A stretch of DNA of 64,000 nt from the NCBI GenBank assembly GCA_947179485.1, contig OX359249.1, positions 55,129,402 to 55,193,401 on the forward strand, read 5' to 3'. Under the pieces are notes generated by a model, which saw only the letters and a program-made list of their open reading frames with translations, did no database searches and was not told the origin of the DNA. The translations under genes were made by a program, and so were the position numbers. This DNA comes from Allacma fusca. Its lineage: Eukaryota > Arthropoda > Collembola > Symphypleona > Sminthuridae. Shown here piece by piece: positions 49,889-63,440 of the stretch; position 1 is the first letter of the stretch, and every line of letters starts with the position of its first letter.

Positions 49889-51057
49889 AAGTCAAGTCAA
49901 GCCAAGTACTTTGAGTTGACTCCTTTAATTGGCACCAACTTAGGTTTCTGGTGTGGCGGTCCTCCTATAGAGTTGACCTGGAGATGGAGAGACACACTTG
50001 GTGTGGGTTGTTTGTGCATTTGGATTTGTGTTGTGGTTAAGTTGTGCAGGACTTGAAGTTCCTTGGCCAAAGCCTGGTCAAGTGCCCAAAATGCATACAT
50101 AGGTATTAGGGTTTCGGGGGATACGTAAATTATGTTCATGTGTGGGAAGACATTACTTTGACTAAATACCGAGGGTGCTGTCGACTGTGGGGAAATATTT
50201 TAAATTGCAAGAAACTTGCCAGTCCATTTTTTGGCCACGTTGTAAGGGCTGGGTAACCCAATCGTGTTACACTTGTAGCCAAAAAATGGGACTAGTATAC
50301 ATCTCTTGCCCAAAGGTGACTCGCCAATCCACAAAGTATATGTTCCGAACTTTGGGAGACGCTCGGCCCATTTTTTGGTCATGTGCTCTGATGACATTTA
50401 TATTGGATACCGAGATTTAATCAAGTAAATGTTATAATTTCAACATTACTGGGTCAGTTGACTAACGAAGCAATCAGAGTTGTTTTAGCAAAGAAAATAT
50501 TAAAATTTGCATTGAAATTACTTTGACCCATTTTTAGGTCAAAGTCACTGGTCATGGTTCACGTTGGTTCCTACATCTTGAATATAATTATTTAAAGTTT
50601 TTTATTTAATGCGCATGTATTTTGGAACAGCTGTATATACAGATTGAGTGTTTTAAGTATTTTGACCTATTTCAGGACAATATCACACCTCATTGGTAAT
50701 TTGGGTTTTTATCTATTGAGTTTTTGTTAAAATATAATAATACGGGATTAACTGACTTTTGGGATATAGAAACCCAAAGAACTATTATGTCGAATTATTT
50801 TCTGCCAATGTAACAGGTCACGTATAATGTGCGCGGAAAAGTCCTAAATAAGGTGGATTTCTGAAACGATTATTTTCGTAGCCAGGAAATGGACAGAAAC
50901 TACGGAGTGTGCAGATAGTGCTGTAATGTCGGGTTTGGTCAAACAAGCGAGTTTTTGAGCTGCCTTGGGTCGCTTGCGGCGACCGGCCCGCGATGATGGT
51001 GGTGCTAATGAAATTTGTTAAAAAAAATTATAAAATATCGTAGCCTACTGTGAAAAG
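49889..51057 (+). repeat. Monomer 48: core T, L spacer
   Basis: L spacer 50660-51057 with TTTGGGATATAG (shared with monomer 59) and private CGCTTGCGG. Confidence 0.95.
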
Positions 51058-52043
51058 AAGTCAAGTCAAGCCAAGTACTTTGAGTTGACTCCATTAATTG
51101 GCACCAACTTAGGTTTGTGGTGTGGCGGTCCTCCTATGGAGTTGACCTGGAGATGGAGAGACACACTTGGTGCGGGTTGTTTGTGCATTTGGATTTGTGT
51201 TGTGGTTAAGTTGTGCAGGACTTGAAGTTCCTTGGCCAAAGCCTGGTCAAGTGCCCAAAATGCATACATAGGTATTAGGGTTTCGGGGGATACGTAAATT
51301 ATGTTCATGTGTGGGAAGACATTACTTTGACTAAATACCGAGGGTGCTGTCGACTGTGGGGAAATATTTTAAATTGCAAGAAACTTGCCAGTCCATTTTT
51401 TGGCCACGTTGTAAGGGCTAGGTAACCCAGGTTTGTTACACTTGTAGCCAAAAAATGGGACTAGTATACATCTCTTGCCCAAAGGTGACTCGCCAATCCA
51501 CAAAGTATATGTTCCGAACTTTGGGAGACGCTCGGCCCATTTTTTGGTCATGTGCTCTGATGACATTTATATTGGATACCGAGATTTAATCAAGTAAATG
51601 TTATAATTTCAACAGTACTGGGTCAGTTGACTAACGAAGCAATCAGTGTTGTATTAGCAAAGAAATTATTAAAATTTGCATTGAAATTACTTTGACCCAT
51701 TTTTAGGTCAAAGTCACTGGTCATGGTTCACGTTGGTTCCTACATCTTGAATATAATTATTTAAAGTTTTTTATTTAATGCGCATGTATTTTGGAACAGC
51801 TGTATATACAGATTGAGTGTTTTAAATATTTTGACCCATTTCGGGTCAATGTTTCAAAAAACGGTCAAACTGCTACGTATCCGCTAAGAATCTCCTGAGA
51901 CGTTCGGGATGCCAAACTATTGAAGAAAATAATTTTGACACAAAAATTGAAAAAAAAATTGAAAAAAAATGAAAAAATTAAGTTTTGAAAAAAAAATTTT
52001 GAAAAAAACATAGTTTTGAAGAGTCGTAGCTTACTTACAAAAC
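51058..52043 (+). repeat. Monomer 49: core K, S spacer
   Basis: Post-L 5' form with ACCAACTTAGGTTTGTGG. Standard S-linked tail. Confidence 0.95.
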
Positions 52044-53029
52044 AAGTCAAGTCAAGCCAAGTACTTTGAGTTGACTCCTTTAATTGGCACCAACTTAGGT
52101 TTCTGGTGTGGCGGTCCTCCTATAGAGTTGACCTGGAGATGGAGAGACACACTTGGTGTGGGTTGTTTGTGCATTTGGATTTGTGTTGTGGTTAAGTTGT
52201 GCAGGACTTGAAGTTCCTTGGCCAAAGCCTGGTCAAGTGCCCAAAATGCATACATAGGTATTAGGGTTTCGGGGGATACGTAAATTATGTTCATGTGTGG
52301 GAAGACATTACTTTGACTAAATACCGAGGGTGCTGTCGACTGTGGGGAAATATTTTAAATTGCAAGAAACTTGCCAGTCCATTTTTTGGCCACGTTGTAA
52401 GGGCTAGGTAACCCAGGTTTGTTACACTTGTAGCCAAAAAATGGGACTAGTATACATCTCTTGCCCAAAGGTGACTCGCCAATCCACAAAGTATATGTTC
52501 CGAACTTTGGGAGACGCTCGGCCCATTTTTTGGTCATGTGCTCTGATGACATTTATATTGGATACCGAGATTTAATCAAGTAAATGTTATAATTTCAACA
52601 GTACTGGGTCAGTTGACTAACGAAGCAATCAGTGTTGTATTAGCAAAGAAATTATTAAAATTTGCATTGAAATTACTTTGACCCATTTTAAGTTCAAAGT
52701 CACTGGTCATGGTTCACGTTGGTTCCTACATCTTGAATATAATTATTTAAAGTTTTTTATTTAATGCGCATGTATTTTGGAACAGCTGTATATACAGATT
52801 GAGTGTTTTAAATATTTTGACCCATTTCGGGTCAATGTTTCAAAAAACGGTCAAACTGCTACGTATCCGCTAAGAATCTCCTGAGACGTTCGGGATGCCA
52901 AACTATTGAAGAAAATAATTTTGACACAAAAATTGAAAAAAAAATTGAAAAAAAATGAAAAAATTAAGTTTTGAAAAAAAATTTTTGAAAAAAACATAGT
53001 TTTGAAGAGTCGTAGCTTACTTACAAAAC
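52044..53029 (+). repeat. Monomer 50: core K, S spacer
   Basis: Private CCATTTTAAGTTCAAAG in the ACTTTGACC dyad. K middle on a post-S 5' form. Confidence 0.95.
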
Positions 53030-54015
53030 AAGTCAAGTCAAGCCAAGTACTTTGAGTTGACTCCTTTAATTGGCACCAACTTAGGTTTCTGGTGTGGCGG
53101 TCCTCCTATAGAGTTGACCTGGAGATGGAGAGACACACTTGGTGTGGGTTGTTTGTGCATTTGGATTTGTGTTGTGGTTAAGTTGTGCAGGACTTGAAGT
53201 TCCTTGGCCAAAGCCTGGTCAAGTGCCCAAAATGCATACATAGGTATTAGGGTTTCGGGGGATACGTAAATTATGTTCATGTGTGGGAAGACATTACTTT
53301 GACTAAATACCGAGGGTGCTGTCGACTGTGGGGAAATATTTTAAATTGCAAGAAACTTGCCAGTCCATTTTTTGGCCACGTTGTAAGGGCTGGGTAACCC
53401 AATCGTGTTACACTTGTAGCCAAAAAATGGGACTAGTATACATCTCTTGCCCAAAGGTGACTCGCCAATCCACAAAGTATATGTTCCGAACTTTGGGAGA
53501 CGCTCGGCCCATTTTTTGGTCATGTGCTCTGATGACATTTATATTGGATACCGAGATTTAATCAAGTAAATGTTATAATTTCAACAGTACTGGGTCAGTT
53601 GACTAACGAAGCAATCAGTGTTGTATTAGCAAAGAAATTATTAAAATTTGCATTGAAATTACTTTGACCCATTTTTAGGTCAAAGTCACTGGTCATGGTT
53701 CACGTTGGTTCCTACATCTTGAATATAATTATTTAAAGTTTTTTATTTAATGCGCATGTATTTTGGAACAGCTGTATATACAGATTGAGTGTTTTAAATA
53801 TTTTGACCCATTTCGGGTCAATGTTTCAAAAAACGGTCAAACTGCTACGTATCCGCTAAGAATCTCCTGAGACGTTCGGGATGCCAAACTATTGAAGAAA
53901 ATAATTTTGACACAAAAATTGAAAAAAAAATTGAAAAAAAATGAAAAAATTAAGTTTTGAAAAAAAAATTTTGAAAAAAACATAGTTTTGAAGAGTCGTA
54001 GCTTACTTACAAAAC
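53030..54015 (+). repeat. Monomer 51: core T, S spacer
   Basis: Closely matches monomers 43 and 44. Confidence 0.95.
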
Positions 54016-55001
54016 AAGTCAAGTCAAGCCAAGTACTTTGAGTTGACTCCTTTAATTGGCACCAACTTAGGTTTCTGGTGTGGCGGTCCTCCTATAGAGT
54101 TGACCTGGAGATGGAGAGACACACTTGGTGTGGGTTGTTTGTGCATTTGGATTTGTGTTGTGGTTAAGTTGTGCAGGACTTGAAGTTCCTTGGCCAAAGC
54201 CTGGTCAAGTGCCCAAAATGCATACATAGGTATTAGGGTTTCGGGGGATACGTAAATTATGTTCATGTGTGGGAAGACATTACTTTGACTAAATACCGAG
54301 GGTGCTGTCGACTGTGGGGAAATATTTTAAATTGCAAGAAACTTGCCAGTCCATTTTTTGGCCACGTTGTAAGGGCTAGGTAACCCAGGTTTGTTACACT
54401 TGTAGCCAAAAAATGGGACTAGTATACATCTCTTGCCCAAAGGTGACTCGCCAATCCACAAAGTATATGTTCCGAACTTTGGGAGACGCTCGGCCCATTT
54501 TTTGGTCATGTGCTCTGATGACATTTATATTGGATACCGAGATTTAATCAAGTAAATGTTATAATTTCAACAGTACTGGGTCAGTTGACTAACGAAGCAA
54601 TCAGTGTTGTATTAGCAAAGAAATTATTAAAATTTGCATTGAAATTACTTTGACCCATTTTTAGGTCAAAGTCACTGGTCATGGTTCACGTTGGTTCCTA
54701 CATCTTGAATATAATTATTTAAAGTTTTTTATTTAATGCGCATGTATTTTGGAACAGCTGTATATACAGATTGAGTGTTTTAAATATTTTGACCCATTTC
54801 GGGTCAATGTTACAAAAAACGGTCAAACTGCTACGTATCCGCTAAGAATCTCCTGAGACGTTCGGGATGCCAAACTATTGAAGAAAAAAATTTTGACACA
54901 AAAATTGAAAAACAAAATGAAAAAAAATGAAAAAATTAAGTTTTGAAAAAAATTTTTTGAAAAAAACATAGTTTTGAAGAGTCGTAGCTTACTTACAAAA
55001 C
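54016..55001 (+). repeat. Monomer 52: core K, S spacer
   Basis: GTTACAAAAAACGG spacer as in monomer 40. Starts the ~12.38-kb-offset duplicate of 42.4-43.7 kb. Confidence 0.95.
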
Positions 55002-56172
55002 AAGTCAAGTCAAGCCAAGTACTTTGAGTTGACTCCTTTAATTGGCACCAACTTAGGTTTCTGGTGTGGCGGTCCTCCTATAGAGTTGACCTGGAGATGG
55101 AGAGACACACTTGGTGTGGGTTGTTTGTGCATTTGGATTTGTGTTGTAGTTAAGTTGTGCAGGACTTGAAGTTCCTTGGCCAAAGCCTGGTCAAGTGCCC
55201 AAAATGCATACATAGGTATTAGGGTTTCGGGGGATACGTAAATTATGTTCATGTGTGGGAAGACATTACTTTGACTAAATACCGAGGGTGCTGTCGACTG
55301 TGGGGAAATATTTTAAATTGCAAGAAACTTGCCAGTCCATTTTTTGGCCACGTTGTAAGGGCTGGGTAACCCAATCGTGTTACACTTGTAGCCAAAAAAT
55401 GGGACTAGTATACATCTCTTGCCCAAAGGTGACTCGCCAATCCACAAAGTATATGTTCCGAACTTTGGGAGACGCTCGGCCCATTTTTTGGTCATGTGCT
55501 CTGATGACATTTATATTGGATACCGAGATTTAATCAAGTAAATGTTATAATTTCAACAGTACTGCGTCAGTTGACTAACGAAGCAATCAGAGTTGTTTCA
55601 GCAAAGAAAATATTAAAATTTGCATTGAAATTACTTTGACCCATTTTTAGGTCAAATTCACTGGTCATGGTTCACGTTGGTTCCTACATCTTGAATATAA
55701 TTATTTAAAGTTTTTTTATTTAATGCGCATGTATTTTGGAACAGCTGTATATACAGATTGAGTGTTTTAAGTATTTTGACCTATTTCAGGACAATATCAC
55801 ACCTCATTGGTAATTTGGGTTTTTATCTATTGAGTTTTTGTTAAAATATAATAATACGTGATTAACTGACTTTTGGAATATAGAAACCCAAAGAACTATT
55901 ATGTCGAATTATTTTCTGCCAATGTAACAGGTCACGTATAATGTGCGCGGAAAAGTCCTAAATAAGGTGGATTTCTGAAACGATTATTTTCGTAGCCAGG
56001 AAATGGACAGAAACTACGGAGTGTGCAGATAGTGCTGTAATGTCGGGTTTGGTCAAACAAGCGAGTTTTTGAGCTGCCTTGGGTCGCTAGCGGCGACCGG
56101 CCCGCGATGATGGTGGTGCTAATGAAATTTGTTAAAAACAAATTATAAAATATCGTAGCCTACTGTGAAAAG
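55002..56172 (+). repeat. Monomer 53: core T, L spacer
   Basis: L spacer from 55774. Same private set as monomer 41 (CTGCGTCAG, GTTTCAGC, TCAAATTCAC, ACGTGATT), plus one extra T near 55710. Confidence 0.95.
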
Positions 56173-57157
56173 AAGTCAAGTCAAGCCAAGTACTTTGAGT
56201 TGACTCCATTAATTGGCACCAAATAGGTTTCTGGTGTGGCGGTCCTCCTATGGAGTTGACCTGGAGATGGAGAGACACACTTGGTGCGGGTTGTTTGTGC
56301 ATTTGGATTTGTGTTGTAGTTAAGTTGTGCAGGACTTGAAGTTCCTTGGCCAAAGCCTGGTCAAGTGCCCAAAATGCATACATAGGTATTAGGGTTTCGG
56401 GGGATACGTAAATTATGTTCATGTGTGGGAAGACATTACTTTGACTAAATACCGAGGGTGCTGTCGACTGTGGGGAAATATTTTAAATTGCAAGAAACTT
56501 GCCAGTCCATTTTTTGGCCACGTTGTAAGGGCTAGGTAACCCAGGTTTGTTACACTTGTAGCCAAAAAATGGGACTAGTATACATCTCTTGCCCAAAGGT
56601 GACTCGCCAATCCACAAAGTATATGTTCCGAACTTTGGGAGACGCTCGGCCCATTTTTTGGTCATGTGCTCTGATGACATTTATATTGGATACCGAGATT
56701 TAATCAAGTAAATGTTATAATTTCAACAGTACTGGGTCAGTTGACTAACGAAGCAATCAGTGTTGTATTAGCAAAGAAATTATTAAAATTTGCATTGAAA
56801 TTACTTTGACCCATTTTTAGGTCAAAGTCACTGGTCATGGTTCACGTTGGTTCCTACATCTTGAATATAATTATTTAAAGTTTTTTATTTAATGCGCATG
56901 TATTTTGGAACAGCTGTATATACAGATTGAGTGTTTTAAATATTTTGACCCATTTCGGGTCAATGTTTCAAAAAACGGTCAAACTGCTACGTATCCGCTA
57001 AGAATCTCCTGAGACGTTCGGGATGCCAAACTATTGAAGAAAATAATTTTGACACAAAAATTGAAAAAAAAATTGAAAAAAAATGAAAAAATTAAGTTTT
57101 GAAAAAAAATTTTTGAAAAAAACATAGTTTTGAAGAGTCGTAGCTTACTTACAAAAC
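56173..57157 (+). repeat. Monomer 54: core K, S spacer
   Basis: ACCAAATAGG 5' form with TTGTAGTTAAG, unusual for a post-L copy. Confidence 0.95.
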
Positions 57158-58143
57158 AAGTCAAGTCAAGCCAAGTACTTTGAGTTGACTCCTTTAATTG
57201 GCACCAACTTAGGTTTCTGGTGTGGCGGTCCTCCTATAGAGTTGACCTGGAGATGGAGAGACACACTTGGTGTGGGTTGTTTGTGCATTTGGATTTGTGT
57301 TGTGGTTAAGTTGTGCAGGACTTGAAGTTCCTTGGCCAAAGCCTGGTCAAGTGCCCAAAATGCATACATAGGTATTAGGGTTTCGGGGGATACGTAAATT
57401 ATGTTCATGTGTGGGAAGACATTACTTTGACTAAATACCGAGGGTGCTGTCGACTGTGGGGAAATATTTTAAATTGCAAGAAACTTGCCAGTCCATTTTT
57501 TGGCCACGTTGTAAGGGCTGGGTAACCCAATCGTGTTACACTTGTAGCCAAAAAATGGGACTAGTATACATCTCTTGCCCAAAGGTGACTCGCCAATCCA
57601 CAAAGTATATGTTCCGAACTTTGGGAGACGCTCGGCCCATTTTTTGGTCATGTGCTCTGATGACATTTATATTGGATACCGAGATTTAATCAAGTAAATG
57701 TTATAATTTCAACAGTACTGGGTCAGTTGACTAACGAAGCAATCAGTGTTGTATTAGCAAAGAAATTATTAAAATTTGCATTGAAATTACTTTGACCCAT
57801 TTTTAGGTCAAAGTCACTGGTCATGGTTCACGTTGGTTCCTACATCTTGAATATAATTATTTAAAGTTTTTTATTTAATGCGCATGTATTTTGGAACAGC
57901 TGTATATACAGATTGAGTGTTTTAAATATTTTGACCCATTTCGGGTCAATGTTTTAAAAAACGGCCAAACTGCTACGTATCCGCTAAGAACCTCCTGAGA
58001 CGTTCGGGATGCCAAACTATTGAAGAAAATAATTTTGACAAAAAAATTGAAAAAAAAAATGAAAAAAAATGAAAAAATTAAGTTTTGAAAAAAATTTTTC
58101 GAAAAAAACATAGTTTTGAAGAGTCGTAGCTTGCTTTAAAAAC
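57158..58143 (+). repeat. Monomer 55: core T, hybrid S2 spacer
   Basis: Counterpart of monomer 45, 10.41 kb downstream. Confidence 0.95.
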
Positions 58144-59312
58144 AAGTCAAGTCAAGCCAAGTACTTTGAGTTGACTCCATTAATTGGCACCAAATAGGTT
58201 TGTGGTGTGGCGGTCCTCCTATGGAGTTGACCTGGAGATGGAGAGACACACTTGGTGCGGGTTGTTTGTGCATTTGGATTTGTGTTGTGGTTAAGTTGTG
58301 CAGGACTTGAAGTTCCTTGGCCAAAGCCTGGTCAAGTGCCCAAAATGCATACATAGGTATTAGGGTTTCGGGGGATACGTAAATTATGTTCATGTGTGGG
58401 AAGACATTACTTTGACTAAATACCGAGGGTGCTGTCGACTGTGGGGAAATATTTTAAATTGCAAGAAACTTGCCAGTCCATTTTTTGGCCACGTTGTAAG
58501 GGCTAGGTAACCCAGGTTTGTTACACTTGTAGCCAAAAAATGGGACTAGTATACATCTCTTGCCCAAAGGTGACTCGCCAATCCACAAAGTATATGTTCC
58601 GAACTTTGGGAGACGCTCGGCCCATTTTTTGGTCATGTGCTCTGATGACATTTATATTGGATACCGAGATTTAATCAAGTAAATGTTATAATTTCAACAG
58701 TACTGGGTCAGTTGACTAACGAAGCAATCAGTGTTGTATTAGCAAAGAAATTATTAAAATTTGCATTGAAATTACTTTGACCCATTTTTAGGTCAAAGTC
58801 ACTGGTCATGGTTCACGTTGGTTCCTACATCTTGAATATAATTATTTAAAGTTTTTTATTTAATGCGCATGTATTTTGGAACAGCTGTATATACAGATTG
58901 AGTGTTTTAAGTATTTTGACCTATTTCAGGACAATATCACACCTCATTGGTAATTTGGGTTTTTATCTATTGAGTTTTTGTTAAAATATAATAATACGGG
59001 ATTAACTGACTTTTGGAATATAGAAACCCAAAGAACTATTATGTCGAATTATTTTCTGCCAATGTAACAGGTCACGTATAATGTGCGCGGAAAAGTCCTA
59101 AATAAGGTGGATTTCTGAAACGATTATTTTCGTAGCCAGGAAATGGACAGAAACTACGGAGTGTGCAGATAGTGCTGTAATGTCGGGTTTGGTCAAACAA
59201 GCGAGTTTTTGAGCTGCCTTGGGTCGCTAGCGGCGACCGGCCCGCGATGATGGTGGTGCTAATGAAATTTGTTAAAAAAAAATTATAAAATATCGTAGCC
59301 TACTGTGAAAAG
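58144..59312 (+). repeat. Monomer 56: core K, L spacer
   Basis: L spacer 58914-59312 on an S-linked tail. Counterpart of monomer 46. Confidence 0.95.
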
Positions 59313-60298
59313 AAGTCAAGTCAAGCCAAGTACTTTGAGTTGACTCCATTAATTGGCACCAACTTAGGTTTGTGGTGTGGCGGTCCTCCTATGGAGTTGA
59401 CCTGGAGATGGAGAGACACACTTGGTGCGGGTTGTTTGTGCATTTGGATTTGTGTTGTGGTTAAGTTGTGCAGGACTTGAAGTTCCTTGGCCAAAGCCTG
59501 GTCAAGTGCCCAAAATGCATACATAGGTATTAGGGTTTCGGGGGATACGTAAATTATGTTCATGTGTGGGAAGACATTACTTTGACTAAATACCGAGGGT
59601 GCTGTCGACTGTGGGGAAATATTTTAAATTGCAAGAAACTTGCCAGTCCATTTTTTGGCCACGTTGTAAGGGCTGGGTAACCCAATCGTGTTACACTTGT
59701 AGCCAAAAAATGGGACTAGTATACATCTCTTGCCCAAAGGTGACTCGCCAATCCACAAAGTATATGTTCCGAACTTTGGGAGACGCTCGGCCCATTTTTT
59801 GGTCATGTGCTCTGATGACATTTATATTGGATACCGAGATTTAATCAAGTAAATGTTATAATTTCAACAGTACTGGGTCAGTTGACTAACGAAGCAATCA
59901 GTGTTGTATTAGCAAAGAAATTATTAAAATTTGCATTGAAATTACTTTGACCCATTTTTAGGTCAAAGTCACTGGTCATGGTTCACGTTGGTTCCTACAT
60001 CTTGAATATAATTATTTAAAGTTTTTTATTTAATGCGCATGTATTTTGGAACAGCTGTATATACAGATTGAGTGTTTTAAATATTTTGACCCATTTCGGG
60101 TCAATGTTTCAAAAAACGGTCAAACTGCTACGTATCCGCTAAGAATCTCCTGAGACGTTCGGGATGCCAAACTATTGAAGAAAATAATTTTGACACAAAA
60201 ATTGAAAAAAAAATTGAAAAAAAATGAAAAAATTAAGTTTTGAAAAAAAATTTTTGAAAAAAACATAGTTTTGAAGAGTCGTAGCTTACTTACAAAAC
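59313..60298 (+). repeat. Monomer 57: core T, S spacer
   Basis: The only copy after an L spacer with a T middle. Its 5' part is the post-L form (GTTTGTGGTG, ATGGAG), so the switch lies within the core. Confidence 0.95.
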
Positions 60299-61284
60299 AA
60301 GTCAAGTCAAGCCAAGTACTTTGAGTTGACTCCTTTAATTGGCACCAACTTAGGTTTCTGGTGTGGCGGTCCTCCTATAGAGTTGACCTGGAGATGGAGA
60401 GACACACTTGGTGTGGGTTGTTTGTGCATTTGGATTTGTGTTGTGGTTAAGTTGTGCAGGACTTGAAGTTCCTTGGCCAAAGCCTGGTCAAGTGCCCAAA
60501 ATGCATACATAGGTATTAGGGTTTCGGGGGATACGTAAATTATGTTCATGTGTGGGAAGACATTACTTTGACTAAATACCGAGGGTGCTGTCGACTGTGG
60601 GGAAATATTTTAAATTGCAAGAAACTTGCCAGTCCATTTTTTGGCCACGTTGTAAGGGCTGGGTAACCCAATCGTGTTACACTTGTAGCCAAAAAATGGG
60701 ACTAGTATACATCTCTTGCCCAAAGGTGACTCGCCAATCCACAAAGTATATGTTCCGAACTTTGGGAGACGCTCGGCCCATTTTTTGGTCATGTGCTCTG
60801 ATGACATTTATATTGGATACCGAGATTTAATCAAGTAAATGTTATAATTTCAACAGTACTGGGTCAGTTGACTAACGAAGCAATCAGTGTTGTATTAGCA
60901 AAGAAATTATTAAAATTTGCATTGAAATTACTTTGACCCATTTTTAGGTCAAAGTCACTGGTCATGGTTCACGTTGGTTCCTACATCTTGAATATAATTA
61001 TTTAAAGTTTTTTATTTAATGCGCATGTATTTTGGAACAGCTGTATATACAGATTGAGTGTTTTAAATATTTTGACCCATTTCGGGTCAATGTTTCAAAA
61101 AACGGTCAAACTGCTACGTATCCGCTAAGAATCTCCTGAGACGTTCGGGATGCCAAACTATTGAAGAAAATAATTTTGACACAAAAATTGAAAAAAAAAT
61201 TGAAAAAAAATGAAAAAATTAAGTTTTGAAAAAAAATTTTTGAAAAAAACATAGTTTTGAAGAGTCGTAGCTTACTTACAAAAC
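60299..61284 (+). repeat. Monomer 58: core T, S spacer
   Basis: Matches the uniform T-S class of monomers 43, 44 and 51. Confidence 0.95.
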
Positions 61285-62454
61285 AAGTCAAGTCAAGCCA
61301 AGTACTTTGAGTTGACTCCTTTAATTGGCACCAACTTAGGTTTCTGGTGTGGCGGTCCTCCTATAGAGTTGACCTGGAGATGGAGAGACACACTTGGTGT
61401 GGGTTGTTTGTGCATTTGGATTTGTGTTGTGGTTAAGTTGTGCAGGACTTGAAGTTCCTTGGCCAAAGCCTGGTCAAGTGCCCAAAATGCATACATAGGT
61501 ATTAGGGTTTCGGGGGATACGTAAATTATGTTCATGTGTGGGAAGACATTACTTTGACTAAATACCGAGGGTGCTGTCGACTGTGGGGAAATATTTTAAA
61601 TTGCAAGAAACTTGCCAGTCCATTTTTTGGCCACGTTGTAAGGGCTGGGTAACCCAATCGTGTTACACTTGTAGCCAAAAAATGGGACTAGTATACATCT
61701 CTTGCCCAAAGGTGACTCGCCAATCCACAAAGTATATGTTCCGAACTTTGGGAGACGCTCGGCCCATTTTTTGGTCATGTGCTCTGATGACATTTATATT
61801 GGATACCGAGATTTAATCAAGTAAATGTTATAATTTCAACATTACTGGGTCAGTTGACTAACGAAGCAATCAGAGTTTTTTTAGCAAAGAAATTATTAAA
61901 ATTTGCATTGAAATTACTTTGACCCATTTTTAGGTCAAAGTCACTGGTCATGGTTCACGTTGGTTCCTACATCTTGAATATAATTATTTAAAGTTTTTTA
62001 TTTAATGCGCATGTATTTTGGAACAGCTGTATATACAGATTGAGTGTTTTAAGTATTTTGACCTATTTCAGGACAATATCACACCTCATTGGTAATTTGG
62101 GTTTTTATCTATTGAGTTTTTGTTAAAATATAATAATACGGGATTAACTGACTTTTGGGATATAGAAACCCAAAGAACTATTATGTCGAATTATTTTCTG
62201 CCAATGTAACAGGTCACGTATAATGTGCGCGGAAAAGTCCTAAATAAGGTGGATTTCTGAAACGATTATTTTCGTAGCCAGGAAATGGACAGAAACTACG
62301 GAGTGTGCAGATAGTGCTGTAATGTCGGGTTTGGTCAAACAAGCGAGTTTTTGAGCTGCCTTGGGTCGCTAGCGGCGACCGGCCCGCGATGATGGTGGTG
62401 CTAATGAAATTTGTTAAAAAAAAATTATAAAATATCGTAGCCTACTGTGAAAAG
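61285..62454 (+). repeat. Monomer 59: core T, L spacer
   Basis: L spacer 62056-62454 (TTTGGGATATAG). Private AGAGTTTTTTTAGC. Confidence 0.95.
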
Positions 62455-63440
62455 AAGTCAAGTCAAGCCAAGTACTTTGAGTTGACTCCATTAATTGGCA
62501 CCAACTTAGGTTTGTGGTGTGGCGGTCCTCCTATGGAGTTGACCTGGAGATGGAGAGACACACTTGGTGCGGGTTGTTTGTGCATTTGGATTTGTGTTGT
62601 GGTTAAGTTGTGCAGGACTTGAAGTTCCTTGGCCAAAGCCTGGTCAAGTGCCCAAAATGCATACATAGGTATTAGGGTTTCGGGGGATACGTAAATTATG
62701 TTCATGTGTGGGAAGACATTACTTTGACTAAATACCGAGGGTGCTGTCGACTGTGGGGAAATATTTTAAATTGCAAGAAACTTGCCAGTCCATTTTTTGG
62801 CCACGTTGTAAGGGCTAGGTAACCCAGGTTTGTTACACTTGTAGCCAAAAAATGGGACTAGTATACATCTCTTGCCCAAAGGTGACTCGCCAATCCACAA
62901 AGTATATGTTCCGAACTTTGGGAGACGCTCGGCCCATTTTTTGGTCATGTGCTCTGATGACATTTATATTGGATACCGAGATTTAATCAAGTAAATGTTA
63001 TAATTTCAACAGTACTGGGTCAGTTGACTAACGAAGCAATCAGTGTTGTATTAGCAAAGAAATTATTAAAATTTGCATTGAAATTACTTTGACCCATTTT
63101 TAGGTCAAAGTCACTGGTCATGGTTCACGTTGGTTCCTACATCTTGAATATAATTATTTAAAGTTTTTTATTTAATGCGCATGTATTTTGGAACAGCTGT
63201 ATATACAGATTGAGTGTTTTAAATATTTTGACCCATTTCGGGTCAATGTTTCAAAAAACGGTCAAACTGCTACGTATCCGCTAAGAATCTCCTGAGACGT
63301 TCGGGATGCCAAACTATTGAAGAAAATAATTTTGACACAAAAATTGAAAAAAAAATTGAAAAAAAATGAAAAAATTAAGTTTTGAAAAAAAATTTTTGAA
63401 AAAAACATAGTTTTGAAGAGTCGTAGCTTACTTACAAAAC
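62455..63440 (+). repeat. Monomer 60: core K, S spacer
   Basis: Standard post-L K copy with the uniform right-hand S spacer. Confidence 0.95.
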
